From: Nitrospira sp. | GTDB taxonomy: Bacteria > Nitrospirota > Nitrospiria > Nitrospirales > Nitrospiraceae | Reading direction: 5' to 3' | Assembly (NCBI GenBank): GCA_030123605.1 | Contig: CP126123.1 | Location: 868,001 to 932,000 of the forward strand | DNA length: 64,000 nucleotides | Part shown: positions 19,501-28,251 of the stretch, piece after piece | How the letters are laid out: each line of letters begins with the position of its first letter | Numbering within the stretch: the first letter of the stretch is position 1 | Notes under the pieces: generated by a model | What the model was told of the DNA's origin: nothing | Databases searched by the model: none | What the model saw: the letters and a program-made list of their open reading frames with translations, nothing else | Position numbers and translations under genes: made by a program

Positions 19501-22291
19501 ACCTCCGCATGGTTTCCGCCTCTATCGTCCAGGCATAACGCGCTCCGCGGTGTCCTTGCACATCCGGGCGGGAACGGTCGAACGGGAGGTTCAGAACGGG
19601 GGCGACATTGTCGAGTCGAGCTCGCCAGTACGTCAGCTGCCGTTGGGGCTCTTCGTTCTCCATGTGTCGGCGCTGGGACAAGATCAGATCGGCATATTGA
19701 AAAGGGAGTATCGGCAAAGCCGATGATTGTCCTGCCACGAACGCCCCATACAACGTGGACAGCTCTTCATTGAGAATGCCCATCGACCATCCGTCCGTCA
19801 CGATGTGGTGAAGAGTGAGGGCCAAAATATGGTCCTCTTCTCCCATGCGGACCACACGCCCGCGCAGGAGCGGACCGTTCGCCAAATCGAACGGCCGACG
19901 GGCGTCTTCTGTTGTGACCCGCCGAGCTTCCTCTTCCCGCTGGATCTCGGGCACATGGCGCAGATCGTCGAGCGACAGCATGAGGTGGAGCAGCGGAAGA
20001 ATGACCTGTACCGGCCGCCCGTCTTGCACCGTGAAGTACGCACGCAGAATGTCATGGCGGGAAATGATTTCGTCGAGCGCACGACGCAACGCCTCCACAT
20101 CGAGCGCGCCTCGCAAACGAAGCGCGACGGCAACGTTGTTCACCGGGCTTCCGGGAGACAATTGATCGAGAAACCAGAATCGCTCCTGCGCGAACGAAAG
20201 GGGCAACACCTCTTGCCGGGCTATCGGCTGAATAGGATCCGCCGGCTCGGACGGTATGGAGCGGTCGGTGCGAAGCATCGTCGACAGATAGGCGACGAAC
20301 TCTCCGAAATTCGAATGATCGAATAACGTGTCTAATGGTAACTCCACCCGGTAAACTTCTCGTATCCGAGCCAACACCTGCAGGCCTCGCAGGGAGTCTC
20401 CACCGAGCGCAAAAAAATCATCACTCTGCAGGATCGGATTGTGGTGCAATACCTCGGCCCAGATGCGGGCGACGATCGTGTCGAGTTGCTCCGGAGCATC
20501 ATCATCAAGCCTCGTCTCCCCATCGGTAGGGGTCATCATGGCGGGCGTTTCCTGCAGGGCAGACTCCCTGATCACAGTCAGCTCGCGGGCAAGGTACTTG
20601 GTGCGGCAGAGCCGTCGTTGCACCTTTCCGCTCGACGTCTTGGGAAGCGTTCCCGGCTTGATGAGCACCACGACGGACACGGAAAGTTCGTGTTCATGCG
20701 CTACCGCCTCGCGGATGGCGGCAATGGCCGCCTCATGGTCGAATGCCTTGACGCGGAGTTCCGCTTCTTGCACGACGACCAGTCGCTCTTCCCCCTGCTC
20801 GACGATGGAAAACGCAGCCCCCGCATCAGCCCTGAGGACGGAGTGGCTCTCCTCGACCGTTCGTTCGATGTCGTGCGGATAATGATTGCGACCACGAATG
20901 ATGATCAGATCTTTCAGGCGACCGGCGATGAACAGCTCCCCATGGTCCAGCAGGCCGAGATCCCCGGTGCGGAGGAACGGACCTTCGCCGGTATCGGCCA
21001 ATCTGGCGTGAAACGTAGTTTCGGTCTCTTCTTTTTGCCGCCAATAGCCGCGTGCGACGCTCTTCCCGCTGATCCACACCTCTCCGACCTGCCCGTCCGC
21101 ACATTGGGTCCGGAGTTCGGGATGGACGATTCGAATCTGCTGATCGAGCCTGGCCGTACCGCATCCCACAAGCATCTGAACGCGATCGGCCGACGGCGAA
21201 TCTATGTGCCGGTCGTCGAATGCGGTGCCGATTGACCGGATGACGGGCGGATTCCCGGCTTCTCCTCCGGTCACCAGTAAGGTGGCTTCTGCCAACCCGT
21301 AGCAGGGATAGAAGGCTTCCTGACGAAATCCGCAAGACCGAAACGTTTCGGTGAACCGGCGGAGCGTGTCGGGACGAATGGGTTCCGCCCCGTTGAACGC
21401 CACGGTCCACGTGCTCAAGTCCAGCGAGCATCGTTGTGCGTCCGAAATCTGCCTCACGCAGAGGTCATAGGCGAAGTTCGGACCGCCGCTGGTGGTGGCA
21501 CGATACCGCGAAATGGCGGAGAGCCAGCGAACCGGTTTCTGCAGCACATGCACCGGCGACATCAGCACGCAAGGCACACCGAGATAGAGCGGTTGAAGCA
21601 CATTTCCGATCAACCCCATGTCGTGGTACAGCGGCAACCAGCCGACAATCACTTCCTGCCGCGTGTGCTCGAAGGCCTCCTTGATCATTCGTTCGTTATG
21701 CAGGAGGTTGCCGTGGCTCACCATCACGCCTTTCGGCGTCCCCGTTGAGCCCGACGTGTATTGGAGAAATGCAAGGGTATGTTCGTTGATGTCAGGCTCA
21801 CACCAATCATCACTTGCATCGATCGGCAAGGTATCGGTGGTCAGCCACCGCAACGCGGCAAGCCGCTCATATCCGGCCTCTTGGTCGGACAGACGGCGGA
21901 TGGCGGCCTGTACCGCGGTGGTCGTGAGCACATAGTCCGCATCGGAATCAACGGCGATGGCCTGAACGCGCGGCAACCCCCGCTTCCGCCGCGGCGGATA
22001 GGCTGGCACGGCAATGACACCGGCATACAAACAGCCCAAGAAGGCCGCAATGTAGTCGAGTCCGGGAGGATACAAAAGGAGGGCCCGTTCACCGGCCGCT
22101 CTGCACGATTGCAACCATGCCGCAATCGCTTTGGCCTGCCGCTCCAGATCGGCATATGTCAGGGCAATGCCATTCGTTTCTCCGTCCAGCAAAAACTCGT
22201 ACGCGCGCTGGTTCGGTATATCCGCGGCTCGACGGCGCAACAGTTCAACCAGGGTGAGCGGCTCCATGTGTATCGCGGTGCTCAGAGACAT
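16550..22291 (-). CDS. Initiating synthetase: fatty acyl-AMP ligase, ACP, C, A (core) and embedded GAMT-like methyltransferase
   Basis: A 1,913-residue loading protein. Residues 1 to about 580 form a fatty acyl-AMP ligase (YTSGSTGTPKG, GWLPLYHDMGLIG, SSGKVQRR). ACP LGGDS has Ser633. The condensation domain has HHIVTDG near 828-834, and the adenylation core has LLYTSGTTGRPKG near 1305, YGPTEAT and A8 RGFRVELAEIE near 1567. After A8 the protein does not enter the A9/A10 subdomain. It passes through about 130 residues into a class I methyltransferase with ILEVGFGMG near 1750 and FDGVFFDTYP, both typical of guanidinoacetate N-methyltransferase, then stops. The code I read is DVENVGAV-T, which shares D, E, N and G with the Orn code DMENLGLINK; the substrate is unassigned. 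As in PvdL, the FAAL should prime the chain with a fatty acid. Confidence 0.95.
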   Translation of the reverse strand: MSLSTAIHMEPLTLVELLRRRAADIPNQRAYEFLLDGETNGIALTYADLERQAKAIAAWLQSCRAAGERALLLYPPGLDYIAAFLGCLYAGVIAVPAYPPRRKRGLPRVQAIAVDSDADYVLTTTAVQAAIRRLSDQEAGYERLAALRWLTTDTLPIDASDDWCEPDINEHTLAFLQYTSGSTGTPKGVMVSHGNLLHNERMIKEAFEHTRQEVIVGWLPLYHDMGLIGNVLQPLYLGVPCVLMSPVHVLQKPVRWLSAISRYRATTSGGPNFAYDLCVRQISDAQRCSLDLSTWTVAFNGAEPIRPDTLRRFTETFRSCGFRQEAFYPCYGLAEATLLVTGGEAGNPPVIRSIGTAFDDRHIDSPSADRVQMLVGCGTARLDQQIRIVHPELRTQCADGQVGEVWISGKSVARGYWRQKEETETTFHARLADTGEGPFLRTGDLGLLDHGELFIAGRLKDLIIIRGRNHYPHDIERTVEESHSVLRADAGAAFSIVEQGEERLVVVQEAELRVKAFDHEAAIAAIREAVAHEHELSVSVVVLIKPGTLPKTSSGKVQRRLCRTKYLARELTVIRESALQETPAMMTPTDGETRLDDDAPEQLDTIVARIWAEVLHHNPILQSDDFFALGGDSLRGLQVLARIREVYRVELPLDTLFDHSNFGEFVAYLSTMLRTDRSIPSEPADPIQPIARQEVLPLSFAQERFWFLDQLSPGSPVNNVAVALRLRGALDVEALRRALDEIISRHDILRAYFTVQDGRPVQVILPLLHLMLSLDDLRHVPEIQREEEARRVTTEDARRPFDLANGPLLRGRVVRMGEEDHILALTLHHIVTDGWSMGILNEELSTLYGAFVAGQSSALPILPFQYADLILSQRRHMENEEPQRQLTYWRARLDNVAPVLNLPFDRSRPDVQGHRGARYAWTIEAETMRRLQALGARYRTTLFMTLLSAFNVLLFRYSDQADFCVGTPIANRSRECEGLIGCFVNTVALRADLSGNPAFSTFLAQVRTTVLGAQANQSVPFERLVDELGLARELSHTPLFQVMFVLEDKPSDIRRLGGLEASRLAMSTETSVFDLTLEMAQRANGTIGAVFEYSTDLFIESTIARMAGHFQKLLDRIIAFPDVPLSELCILSAEERQFVLVECNATQKDYPHTSCLHELFEARAAQTPNAPALVCDGRTYTYASLNARANQCARYLRAQGIGPEVTVGLCVHRSLEMVIGLLGSLKAGATYVPIDPGYPEERKAAILHDAQPKLVLTQGCVQASVPGDVAPIFVLDDHWPIAAEHSSENLLNLANPDNVAYLLYTSGTTGRPKGTSVTHRSLVNHGTAMTQMYGLGPHDRVLQFASISFDVAVEECVPTWLAGATVVLRPSEAMPAYADFHAFIEERSITVLNLPTPYWAGWVEDLEHRRAVMPSPLRLVVVGSDKASPDDVRRWRRVAGDQVGWCNAYGPTEATVTASLYVPDAKTDWLAMTTVPIGRPLSNVELYVLDFNLQPVPVGLPGDLYIGGDGVARGYHRLPSLTAEKFLPHPFSRRIGQRLYRTGDRARRRSDGNLEFLGRRDEQIKIRGFRVELAEIEHHVRQHPEVKEARVFLETNTSGDWTTIFDGIGASAQERLLREIESVPAVEAQWLYEVESTPDERRKTVIQRKSEFDVYLKINKEEFLSPPRSNQRNWLLRRALDEFSDDLLALDDHAKRFVSGSDRAGIERGWAGSRADYRPSELIIEGQQVMQDWETPLMKAMADIVTESRGDILEVGFGMGISASYIQERGPRSHTIIECNRDVMRAFTDWRRQYSDRDIRLVEGTWQEVVDHVGPFDGVFFDTYPASEAEFEEAVINGITFAEAFIPAAAGLLRPGGCFTYYTNEIDSFSRRHQRLLFRHFGSFTLSLVRSLLPPDDCHYWWADSMAVVKAVK

Positions 22292-22304
22292 GAGTGCCTA
22301 CGCA

Positions 22305-23318
22305 TCATCTCGATTGGCCGACGGCCTCGGCTGAGCAAGATTCAGCCATGGCGACCAGGATCTTGCGCGGCCCCTTAAACGGCGCCCGTCCATGTGCGGC
22401 CAACATGTTGTCCAACAGCATGACGTCTCCAGCCTGCCAAGGAAATTCGACGGCGACGTTTCGATAGACTTCCCGAATTTCGTCCAAGACAGAATCCTCG
22501 ATCGTACTGCCGTCGCCGTAGTAGGTTTGCCGAGGGAGATCTTCCTCCGCTACAACCTGAAGCAAGGATTCCCGCACCGCCGGCTCAAGATTCGAGACAT
22601 GAAACAGGTGAGCTTGATTGAACCATATCGTTTCACGCGTCTGCGGATGCACCGCCACGGCCTGACACACATGACGAGTGCGAAGGTCGCCATCTTCTTT
22701 CCATTCCAGGTGAATGCCCGCTCGCCGACAAAACCGGTCCACTTCAGCACGATCGGACGTGTTGAAGACTTTCTCCCATGGCAAGTCGAGCCCGTTTCCA
22801 TAGTTCCGTACGTACATGACCTTTTTTTCGATGAACCGGGTTCTGATTTTCTCCGGGATGCGATTGAACACGTCACGACTGTCGGCAATCGGAGTCGCGC
22901 CTCCTTCTTGTGCGGCCACTGCACAGTAAAACCAAATCTTCATCGGCCATTCGTTCGTATAGGCATTTTCATTGTGGAGCGGAATGTGTTGATGTGCCGG
23001 ATATTCCGTAGACGTGTAGATCCGATTGGCGATGTGTGAGCGGGGGGTGGAGCGGAATTCGTACCCCAATAAATCCGGCGTCACCTGCTTGACCATTCGC
23101 TCGAATGCCTCAGTTGAATCGATGGGGAATCCTCGGAAGAGCATCCCGCCGAACTTCGGCAGATAGGCATGAACCCAGGGACGCAGGCCCTCCATCTGTA
23201 CAGCACAATCCCGGTCGCCAGTCGGCGTGACCACCAACGGAAGCCGGCAGTCGGACGAAAAGAAACTTTTCGTCAACGGCTGCAGCGCGGTCGTGTTTAT
23301 GTCACTAGGCGAGCTCAT
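22305..23318 (-). CDS. TauD/SyrP-like Fe(II)/2-oxoglutarate dioxygenase, probable amino-acid beta-hydroxylase
   Basis: A TauD/TfdA-family non-heme iron oxygenase. The HxE part of the iron triad is seen as PLHNENAY, and the distal histidine as MLAAHGRAPF, followed by a conserved arginine region. The family includes SyrP, which hydroxylates carrier-bound Asp at the beta carbon, so with an Asp-coded module in the same operon I infer formation of beta-hydroxyaspartate, a metal-binding residue. The open frame extends upstream to a GTG at 23396 that would overlap the thioesterase stop. I chose ATG 23318 because a GAGGGGG Shine-Dalgarno sits just before it. The stop lies 13 bases before the FAAL-NRPS start. 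An alternative role is hydroxylation of another residue such as Dab. Confidence 0.88.
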   Translation of the reverse strand: MSSPSDINTTALQPLTKSFFSSDCRLPLVVTPTGDRDCAVQMEGLRPWVHAYLPKFGGMLFRGFPIDSTEAFERMVKQVTPDLLGYEFRSTPRSHIANRIYTSTEYPAHQHIPLHNENAYTNEWPMKIWFYCAVAAQEGGATPIADSRDVFNRIPEKIRTRFIEKKVMYVRNYGNGLDLPWEKVFNTSDRAEVDRFCRRAGIHLEWKEDGDLRTRHVCQAVAVHPQTRETIWFNQAHLFHVSNLEPAVRESLLQVVAEEDLPRQTYYGDGSTIEDSVLDEIREVYRNVAVEFPWQAGDVMLLDNMLAAHGRAPFKGPRKILVAMAESCSAEAVGQSR

Positions 23319-23388
23319 CGATGCCCCCTCTTTCATCGGCGGCTGATGCGAGTCGTTGTCGCAATTCGAACCGTTCTGTTGTCGTTCA

Positions 23389-24159
23389 TCAGTCACGTGC
23401 TTCAGGCCTCATTCCACCCTGCAACACGCGCGACACGATGCTCACCAGAGGGTTGTGCGCGTCCCTCAGAAAAAAATGGTCGCCTGGCAACCTCCACAGA
23501 TGAAACTGCCGATCAGTCTGTTCGCTCCAGCCTTCAAGGGCCTCCGCCTTGACGATGACGTCGTCACTGCCTGCGAACGCCGAAATTGAGCACTGCAGAG
23601 GGGGGGCACTCACATGACGGTACGTGTCCCGCAACGCGAAGTCCGCCCGCAAGGTCGGAACCATCAGCGCCATCAGTTCTGGATGAGCCATGACCTCCGG
23701 CGGGGTTCCGTTGAACTGCTGCAGGCGGTCGAAAAAGGCGTCCTCCGACAGATCCGAGATGCGGTCCGTATCGACCACCTGAGGCGCGGGACAGGCGGAC
23801 ACGAACAGATGGTCGGGCAGGAAGCTGCCACCCCGGCGTAATTCACGCGCCAGCTCGAACGCAATCAATGCGCCGATACTGTGACCGAACAGCGCGAAGC
23901 TGCGATCCAGATAAGGCTCGATCGCCTTGCTCAAGGCTCGAATCAACGACGGCAAGTCCCCGATCGCCGGCTCATTGACCCGCGTCTCCCTTCCTGGCAG
24001 ATGGACGGACCAGATTTCGATGTCGGAAGACATGCGATCCGGCCAGGTTCGAAATACGGACGGCCCTCCGCCGGCATAGGGCACGCAAAAAAGCCGAATG
24101 CGGCCTTCCGTGGCCCGAGCGGGCACGATCCATCGTGAACGCGAGGTCGCAGTCAACAT
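23389..24159 (-). CDS. Type II thioesterase
   Basis: An alpha/beta hydrolase of about 256 residues of the external thioesterase family, which clears misprimed or stalled acyl groups from NRPS and PKS carrier domains. Visible are RLFCVPYAGGGPS near the N-terminus, the nucleophile elbow FGHSIG with Ser94, an acidic site in AGSDDVIV, and LPGDHFFL with the catalytic histidine. The start is set by a TAATG junction, where the MbtH stop codon TAA shares one base with this ATG, so translation is probably coupled. A longer frame from 24258 would overlap mbtH and is not needed. It sits inside the assembly-line operon, as such enzymes usually do. Confidence 0.93.
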   Translation of the reverse strand: MLTATSRSRWIVPARATEGRIRLFCVPYAGGGPSVFRTWPDRMSSDIEIWSVHLPGRETRVNEPAIGDLPSLIRALSKAIEPYLDRSFALFGHSIGALIAFELARELRRGGSFLPDHLFVSACPAPQVVDTDRISDLSEDAFFDRLQQFNGTPPEVMAHPELMALMVPTLRADFALRDTYRHVSAPPLQCSISAFAGSDDVIVKAEALEGWSEQTDRQFHLWRLPGDHFFLRDAHNPLVSIVSRVLQGGMRPEARD

Positions 24160-24395
24160 TAGACGGCGGCCTCGTTGACTTTGGCTTGCTCGTCCATCCA
24201 TTTCCGCAGGCTCAATGGTCGCATGTCGGTCCACACTTCTGCGATGTAGGTCAAACAATCAGACTTGAGTCCGGTCTTCCCCACATCCCGCCATCCGGAA
24301 GGGTTGGCTTTATACTCCGGCCAAATGGAATATTGCTCCTCATGGTTCACCACCACTTTGTAAATCGTCGTGTCATCTTGCTCGTCTCGACTCAT
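24159..24395 (-). CDS. MbtH-like protein
   Basis: A 78-residue protein with the full MbtH signature: [26 protein letters not shown] and TDMRPLSLR. These proteins bind the N-terminal lobe of adenylation domains and are often required for NRPS folding or activity. Two adjacent ATGs are possible. I chose the second, 24395, because AGGAGG lies five bases before it and only two bases before the first. The long upstream extension of the open frame has no MbtH homology. The gene lies between the acylase (gap about 80 bases) and the thioesterase (TAATG overlap), in the position expected for an accessory to all four adenylation domains of this operon. Confidence 0.96.
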   Translation of the reverse strand: MSRDEQDDTTIYKVVVNHEEQYSIWPEYKANPSGWRDVGKTGLKSDCLTYIAEVWTDMRPLSLRKWMDEQAKVNEAAV

Positions 24396-24475
24396 CATTG
24401 CCTCCTCGGTGTAGTGACTGCATGAACATTCATCGACGGCGATCGGCGGACATTCACCGCTGCCGTCCTTCTGAC

Positions 24476-26848
24476 TCAGCTCAGTGAACCGATGGGAACC
24501 AGAGTCAACGTATGGCGGGTCGGCGACCCGATCAAAGGCAAGGCCGTACCCTGGCTCCAAGCTTGTTGTTGATCACGGTAATGAGGTGACAGCGGATGAC
24601 CGGACTGTCCCCCCGGCATGTGCAAAATGCCGCTTTCCGCATGTCCCGGTGAGACCACGAAGCGTTCGGTGGCGGACACCTTCCCACTGACCATTCGCAC
24701 ACAAGCGTCACAACCTGGCGCCTCACTGTCCGACATGTCGAGCAGCCACGAAAGGCCGGGCAGCGCTCCGCTCAAAGGATGTTGAATCTGCAGATGATTG
24801 ATCTGCCCCCACGTGACGTTTTCCGGGGATGCGCCATAGGTGTCTCGGAGTTCCTGCCAACTTCGCTCCATTGCGTCGACAAAGAACGACCGCCAGGCTT
24901 CGGAACCTTGGCCGGAAGGGGCCAATTCCGGTACTCGAGCGGTCAATAACGCCCGCAACGGGGTTTCCATCCCTCCGACATAGGTAAACTGCCGATCCTC
25001 GGCGAGACATCGTTCCAACAACGGCATGAAGATCGATCGGGCCAAGACATCGCGAAACTGAATCAAGAAGCCGTACCCGACGCTGTCGATATCGGCATGG
25101 CCATCCCAGGCATCCACGACCCGGCGCAGCGGTGCGAGGCCGGGATGGCTTCGAACCTCCTCATCGGTCAGGACCTCTCGCGCGATCCGTCGATAGAACT
25201 CGTAGAACTCGCTTTTCGTATCCAGTTGGATCCGCAACAGATCGGCTTCTTGCGCTCCCTGCACGCCGCGCAACTGCTCCGCAATCCGGTAGGCACGATA
25301 GCCGCCGACGAAGGAATGCCCCACGGTATACGGATACTGCGCGAGCATGCGTTGGTTGGCGCTGACGATGAACCCGGACGGCGGATCGATGATGCGGGGC
25401 AGTTCTTCGGCGGGAACATACCCGGCCCAACCCTTCGCCCCGTCCGCCCACGACACACTGACCGAACCGTCAAATCCCCGCCGAATGGGAATCCTCCCGG
25501 TGTACGTCCAGGCGATGTGTCCTTCGGCATCGGCCAGCATGACATTGTTCGCCGGTCCTTTCGCGCGATTCAGGACCTGAATCGCTTCGTTCACCGTGCG
25601 CGCTCCGTCCATATGGAACAGTCCGATATCGACGGCATCCGGATCGAGACCGGTCCAACGAACGGCGACCTTGTACCCGAGCAACGGCTGCTCCGCCACA
25701 GGGCCCCACACGGTATCCATACAGTAGACGATCTCATCGGGGTCGCCTTTGACGGCAATGACCTCGCGTCTGGTCTCGAAGCGGCGCCACCCCTGCGGCG
25801 TCTGATACTGGTTGGGGTCATCCCGATTCAGGTCGAGCCGCACGAGATCCACAAAATCGCCTTCGATATTCGTAAACCCCCACGCCACATGACGATTCGT
25901 TCCGACAACAACCACGGGAATACCCGGAACGACCAGGCCTGTCATGTCCACACCGTCATAGCGCAGGCGGACGCGGTACCAGGTATTGGGAACCGTCATG
26001 TCCAAATGCATATCATTGGCCAGCATGGCGCGTCCTCCGGCGACATGAGAACCGGCAAGGACCCACCCGTTTGAACCGACAGCGGGTTTTTCGCGAATGA
26101 CGTTGGCGTAACGAGATTGGTCGGAGTCAGGCGGTCGACGCATGGCCGCCAGCTCCTTCACCGGTATGGACACATGAAACTGATCCGGGTCTGTCTCGTG
26201 CAAAACGGCATGCGTATACAGATCGACATCGGGCAATAGGAAGGACTGTACGCTTGAGGGGAGCGCCTTCGCCATGACGGTCCGCATACGCTCATCGTCC
26301 TCATACAAATTCAGCATCTGAAACATGGCCAGAACGATGAGCAGGGAATCCGCTTCCTGCCAAGGTTGAGGCCTGTACCCGAGCAGGAGAAACTCCGGCG
26401 GCAATGTCGTCGCCTGCGCCAAAAAACTATTGATGCCCTGCGTATAGGCGTTCACGGTTTCCTGTTGGTCAGGCGGGAGCCCGACATATATCGCGCGTGC
26501 CGCCTGATGCAGACCGAGTCGTCGCTGCTTGATATCGTTTGCCACGGCGGCGCGGCCAAACACCTCGGCCAACTCCCCGGCCGTACTTCTCCGCAACAGA
26601 TCCATCTGAAAAAGACGATCACGGGCGATGACATACCCTAAGGCTCGGAAGGCATCTGCGCGGGTCTCGGCGACGATGGTCGGCACACCGTGCTCGTCCG
26701 AAGCGATCGACACGGCCGCCGTCAATCCCGAGATCGGGGCGGTGCCATCCAGCACGGGAAGCGACGCCCGCAGAGTCATGACGCCCCACAGTCCTGCCAT
26801 CACCAGGAAGACAATCATGATCAGCACGATGCGAACGGTGAATGTCAT
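24476..26848 (-). CDS. Penicillin acylase/PvdQ-type Ntn hydrolase, membrane-anchored
   Basis: A 790-residue precursor of the penicillin amidase family. Residues 5-27 form a hydrophobic segment (signal peptide or anchor), which places the enzyme outside the cytoplasm. The beta-chain start is predicted at Gly258/Ser259 in AVGSNGWV; Ser259 would become the N-terminal nucleophile after autocleavage. Further family marks are LANDMHL and [12 protein letters not shown]. In the pyoverdine pathway PvdQ removes the fatty acid placed by the PvdL FAAL domain. Here a FAAL loading domain and this acylase share an operon, so removal of the acyl chain in the periplasm is the natural inference. The start ATG overlaps the aminotransferase stop as ATGA. 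Substrate is inferred from context only; a role in quorum-signal acylation turnover is an alternative. Confidence 0.9.
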   Translation of the reverse strand: MTFTVRIVLIMIVFLVMAGLWGVMTLRASLPVLDGTAPISGLTAAVSIASDEHGVPTIVAETRADAFRALGYVIARDRLFQMDLLRRSTAGELAEVFGRAAVANDIKQRRLGLHQAARAIYVGLPPDQQETVNAYTQGINSFLAQATTLPPEFLLLGYRPQPWQEADSLLIVLAMFQMLNLYEDDERMRTVMAKALPSSVQSFLLPDVDLYTHAVLHETDPDQFHVSIPVKELAAMRRPPDSDQSRYANVIREKPAVGSNGWVLAGSHVAGGRAMLANDMHLDMTVPNTWYRVRLRYDGVDMTGLVVPGIPVVVVGTNRHVAWGFTNIEGDFVDLVRLDLNRDDPNQYQTPQGWRRFETRREVIAVKGDPDEIVYCMDTVWGPVAEQPLLGYKVAVRWTGLDPDAVDIGLFHMDGARTVNEAIQVLNRAKGPANNVMLADAEGHIAWTYTGRIPIRRGFDGSVSVSWADGAKGWAGYVPAEELPRIIDPPSGFIVSANQRMLAQYPYTVGHSFVGGYRAYRIAEQLRGVQGAQEADLLRIQLDTKSEFYEFYRRIAREVLTDEEVRSHPGLAPLRRVVDAWDGHADIDSVGYGFLIQFRDVLARSIFMPLLERCLAEDRQFTYVGGMETPLRALLTARVPELAPSGQGSEAWRSFFVDAMERSWQELRDTYGASPENVTWGQINHLQIQHPLSGALPGLSWLLDMSDSEAPGCDACVRMVSGKVSATERFVVSPGHAESGILHMPGGQSGHPLSPHYRDQQQAWSQGTALPLIGSPTRHTLTLVPIGSLS

Positions 26849-28242
26849 GCCTGATCTCGGGTCGCAGCCTTGACGGCAGCCAAAAAGATGGCCGCAATCT
26901 TGTCGATCTCTTCCGGTGTGACGATCAAGGGCGGAAGAAAACGAACCACGACGTCATGACGCCCTCCCAACTCAACGATCAATCCCCGGCGCAGTGCCTG
27001 CGTCTGAATGCTGCGGGCCATGACGGCATCGGCGGGGTAGCTGCCTCTGTGATCCGGCTCCGCAAACGGATCAACGATTTCCACACCGACCATGAGTCCA
27101 CGGCCGCGGACATCGCCCAGAATGGGATACTCACGCTGCATCTGACGAAGCCGATCGACCAGCCGCTCGCCCATGGCCGCCGCATGGTGATCCACCCGCT
27201 GCTCCAGAACGAATTCCATCGTGGCGATGCCCGTCGCCATGGCCAATTGATTTCCCCGGAAGGTTCCGGCGTGCGCACCCGCCGACCAGCGATCCAATTC
27301 CGCCTTGTATACCACCACACTCAAGGGCAATCCCCCGCCGATCGCTTTGGACAACACCACCACATCCGGAACGATGCCCGCTCGCTCGAAGGCGAAGCAC
27401 GTGCCGGTCCGTCCAAGCCCGGTCTGCACCTCATCGATGATCAGCGGAATCTTACGTTCCTGAGTGATACGCCGGATCTCACACAGCCACTCGTCGGGAG
27501 CGGGAATGACCCCGCCTTCTCCCTGCACCACCTCGACGATCATCGCCGCCGGCCTCACGATGCCGCTGTTCGGGTCGTCAAGCAGCCGTTCGATGTATCG
27601 ACTGGACAAGCGATGCCCCGCTTCACCTCCGATACCGAACGGACATCGATAGTCGTAGGGAAAGGGTAGGAAATGGACGTCCGACATCAGCCCGGCCACC
27701 GCCTCCTTGGGCGAGAGACATCCCGTGAGACTCAACGCGCCATGCGTCATGCCGTGATAGCCCCCATGGAACGAGAGGATGGAACGGCGTCCCGTGGCGG
27801 TCTTGGCGAGCTTGATCGCCGCTTCGATGGCATCGGCCCCCGACGGCCCACAGAATTGAATGCGCGCCTCGCCGGCGAACGTTTCCGGCAAGCAGGAAAA
27901 GAGCCGCTCGGTAAACTCGTCTTTCGTGGGTGTGGTGAGATCCAACGTCTGGAACGGAAGTTTCTCCTGCAGCGCTTGCTGGATGGCATCGATGACGACC
28001 GGATGGTTATGCCCCAACGCCAACGCCCCCGCACCGGCGAGACAATCGATATACGTATTGCCTTTCGTGTCCTGAACATAGATCCCTTTGCCTTTTCGCA
28101 ACGCCACCGGAAGTCGCCGTGGATAGCTTCTGGCATTCGATTCACGGGCCGCCTGTCGTTCCAGGTACGGGTCCAATTCGTCACACGACGTCATCGCGCC
28201 AGTCGGCAATTCCCGCCACATTTCATCGAAAGGAACGATCAT
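26845..28242 (-). CDS. Diaminobutyrate--2-oxoglutarate aminotransferase (PvdH/EctB-type, class III)
   Basis: A 465-residue class III PLP aminotransferase. The cofactor-binding aspartate lies in LIIDEVQTG and the Schiff-base lysine is Lys299 in VVLSKAIGGG; FCGPSGADAIEAA and GAHAGTFRGN match the diaminobutyrate group. The enzyme converts aspartate semialdehyde plus an amino donor to L-2,4-diaminobutyrate. That fits the adenylation domain with code DIWELTADDK encoded downstream in the same operon, much as PvdH serves pyoverdine synthesis. AGGAGT precedes the ATG. The gene starts 9 bases after the exporter stop and overlaps the acylase start by ATGA. Other class III substrates such as ornithine or lysine cannot be excluded from sequence alone. 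Confidence 0.9.
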   Translation of the reverse strand: MIVPFDEMWRELPTGAMTSCDELDPYLERQAARESNARSYPRRLPVALRKGKGIYVQDTKGNTYIDCLAGAGALALGHNHPVVIDAIQQALQEKLPFQTLDLTTPTKDEFTERLFSCLPETFAGEARIQFCGPSGADAIEAAIKLAKTATGRRSILSFHGGYHGMTHGALSLTGCLSPKEAVAGLMSDVHFLPFPYDYRCPFGIGGEAGHRLSSRYIERLLDDPNSGIVRPAAMIVEVVQGEGGVIPAPDEWLCEIRRITQERKIPLIIDEVQTGLGRTGTCFAFERAGIVPDVVVLSKAIGGGLPLSVVVYKAELDRWSAGAHAGTFRGNQLAMATGIATMEFVLEQRVDHHAAAMGERLVDRLRQMQREYPILGDVRGRGLMVGVEIVDPFAEPDHRGSYPADAVMARSIQTQALRRGLIVELGGRHDVVVRFLPPLIVTPEEIDKIAAIFLAAVKAATRDQA

Positions 28243-28251
28243 GGGAGACTC

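Noticed and set aside
23319-23396. GTG start of the dioxygenase at 23396
   Set aside because: It would add 26 non-conserved residues and overlap the thioesterase stop; ATG 23318 has a strong Shine-Dalgarno site.
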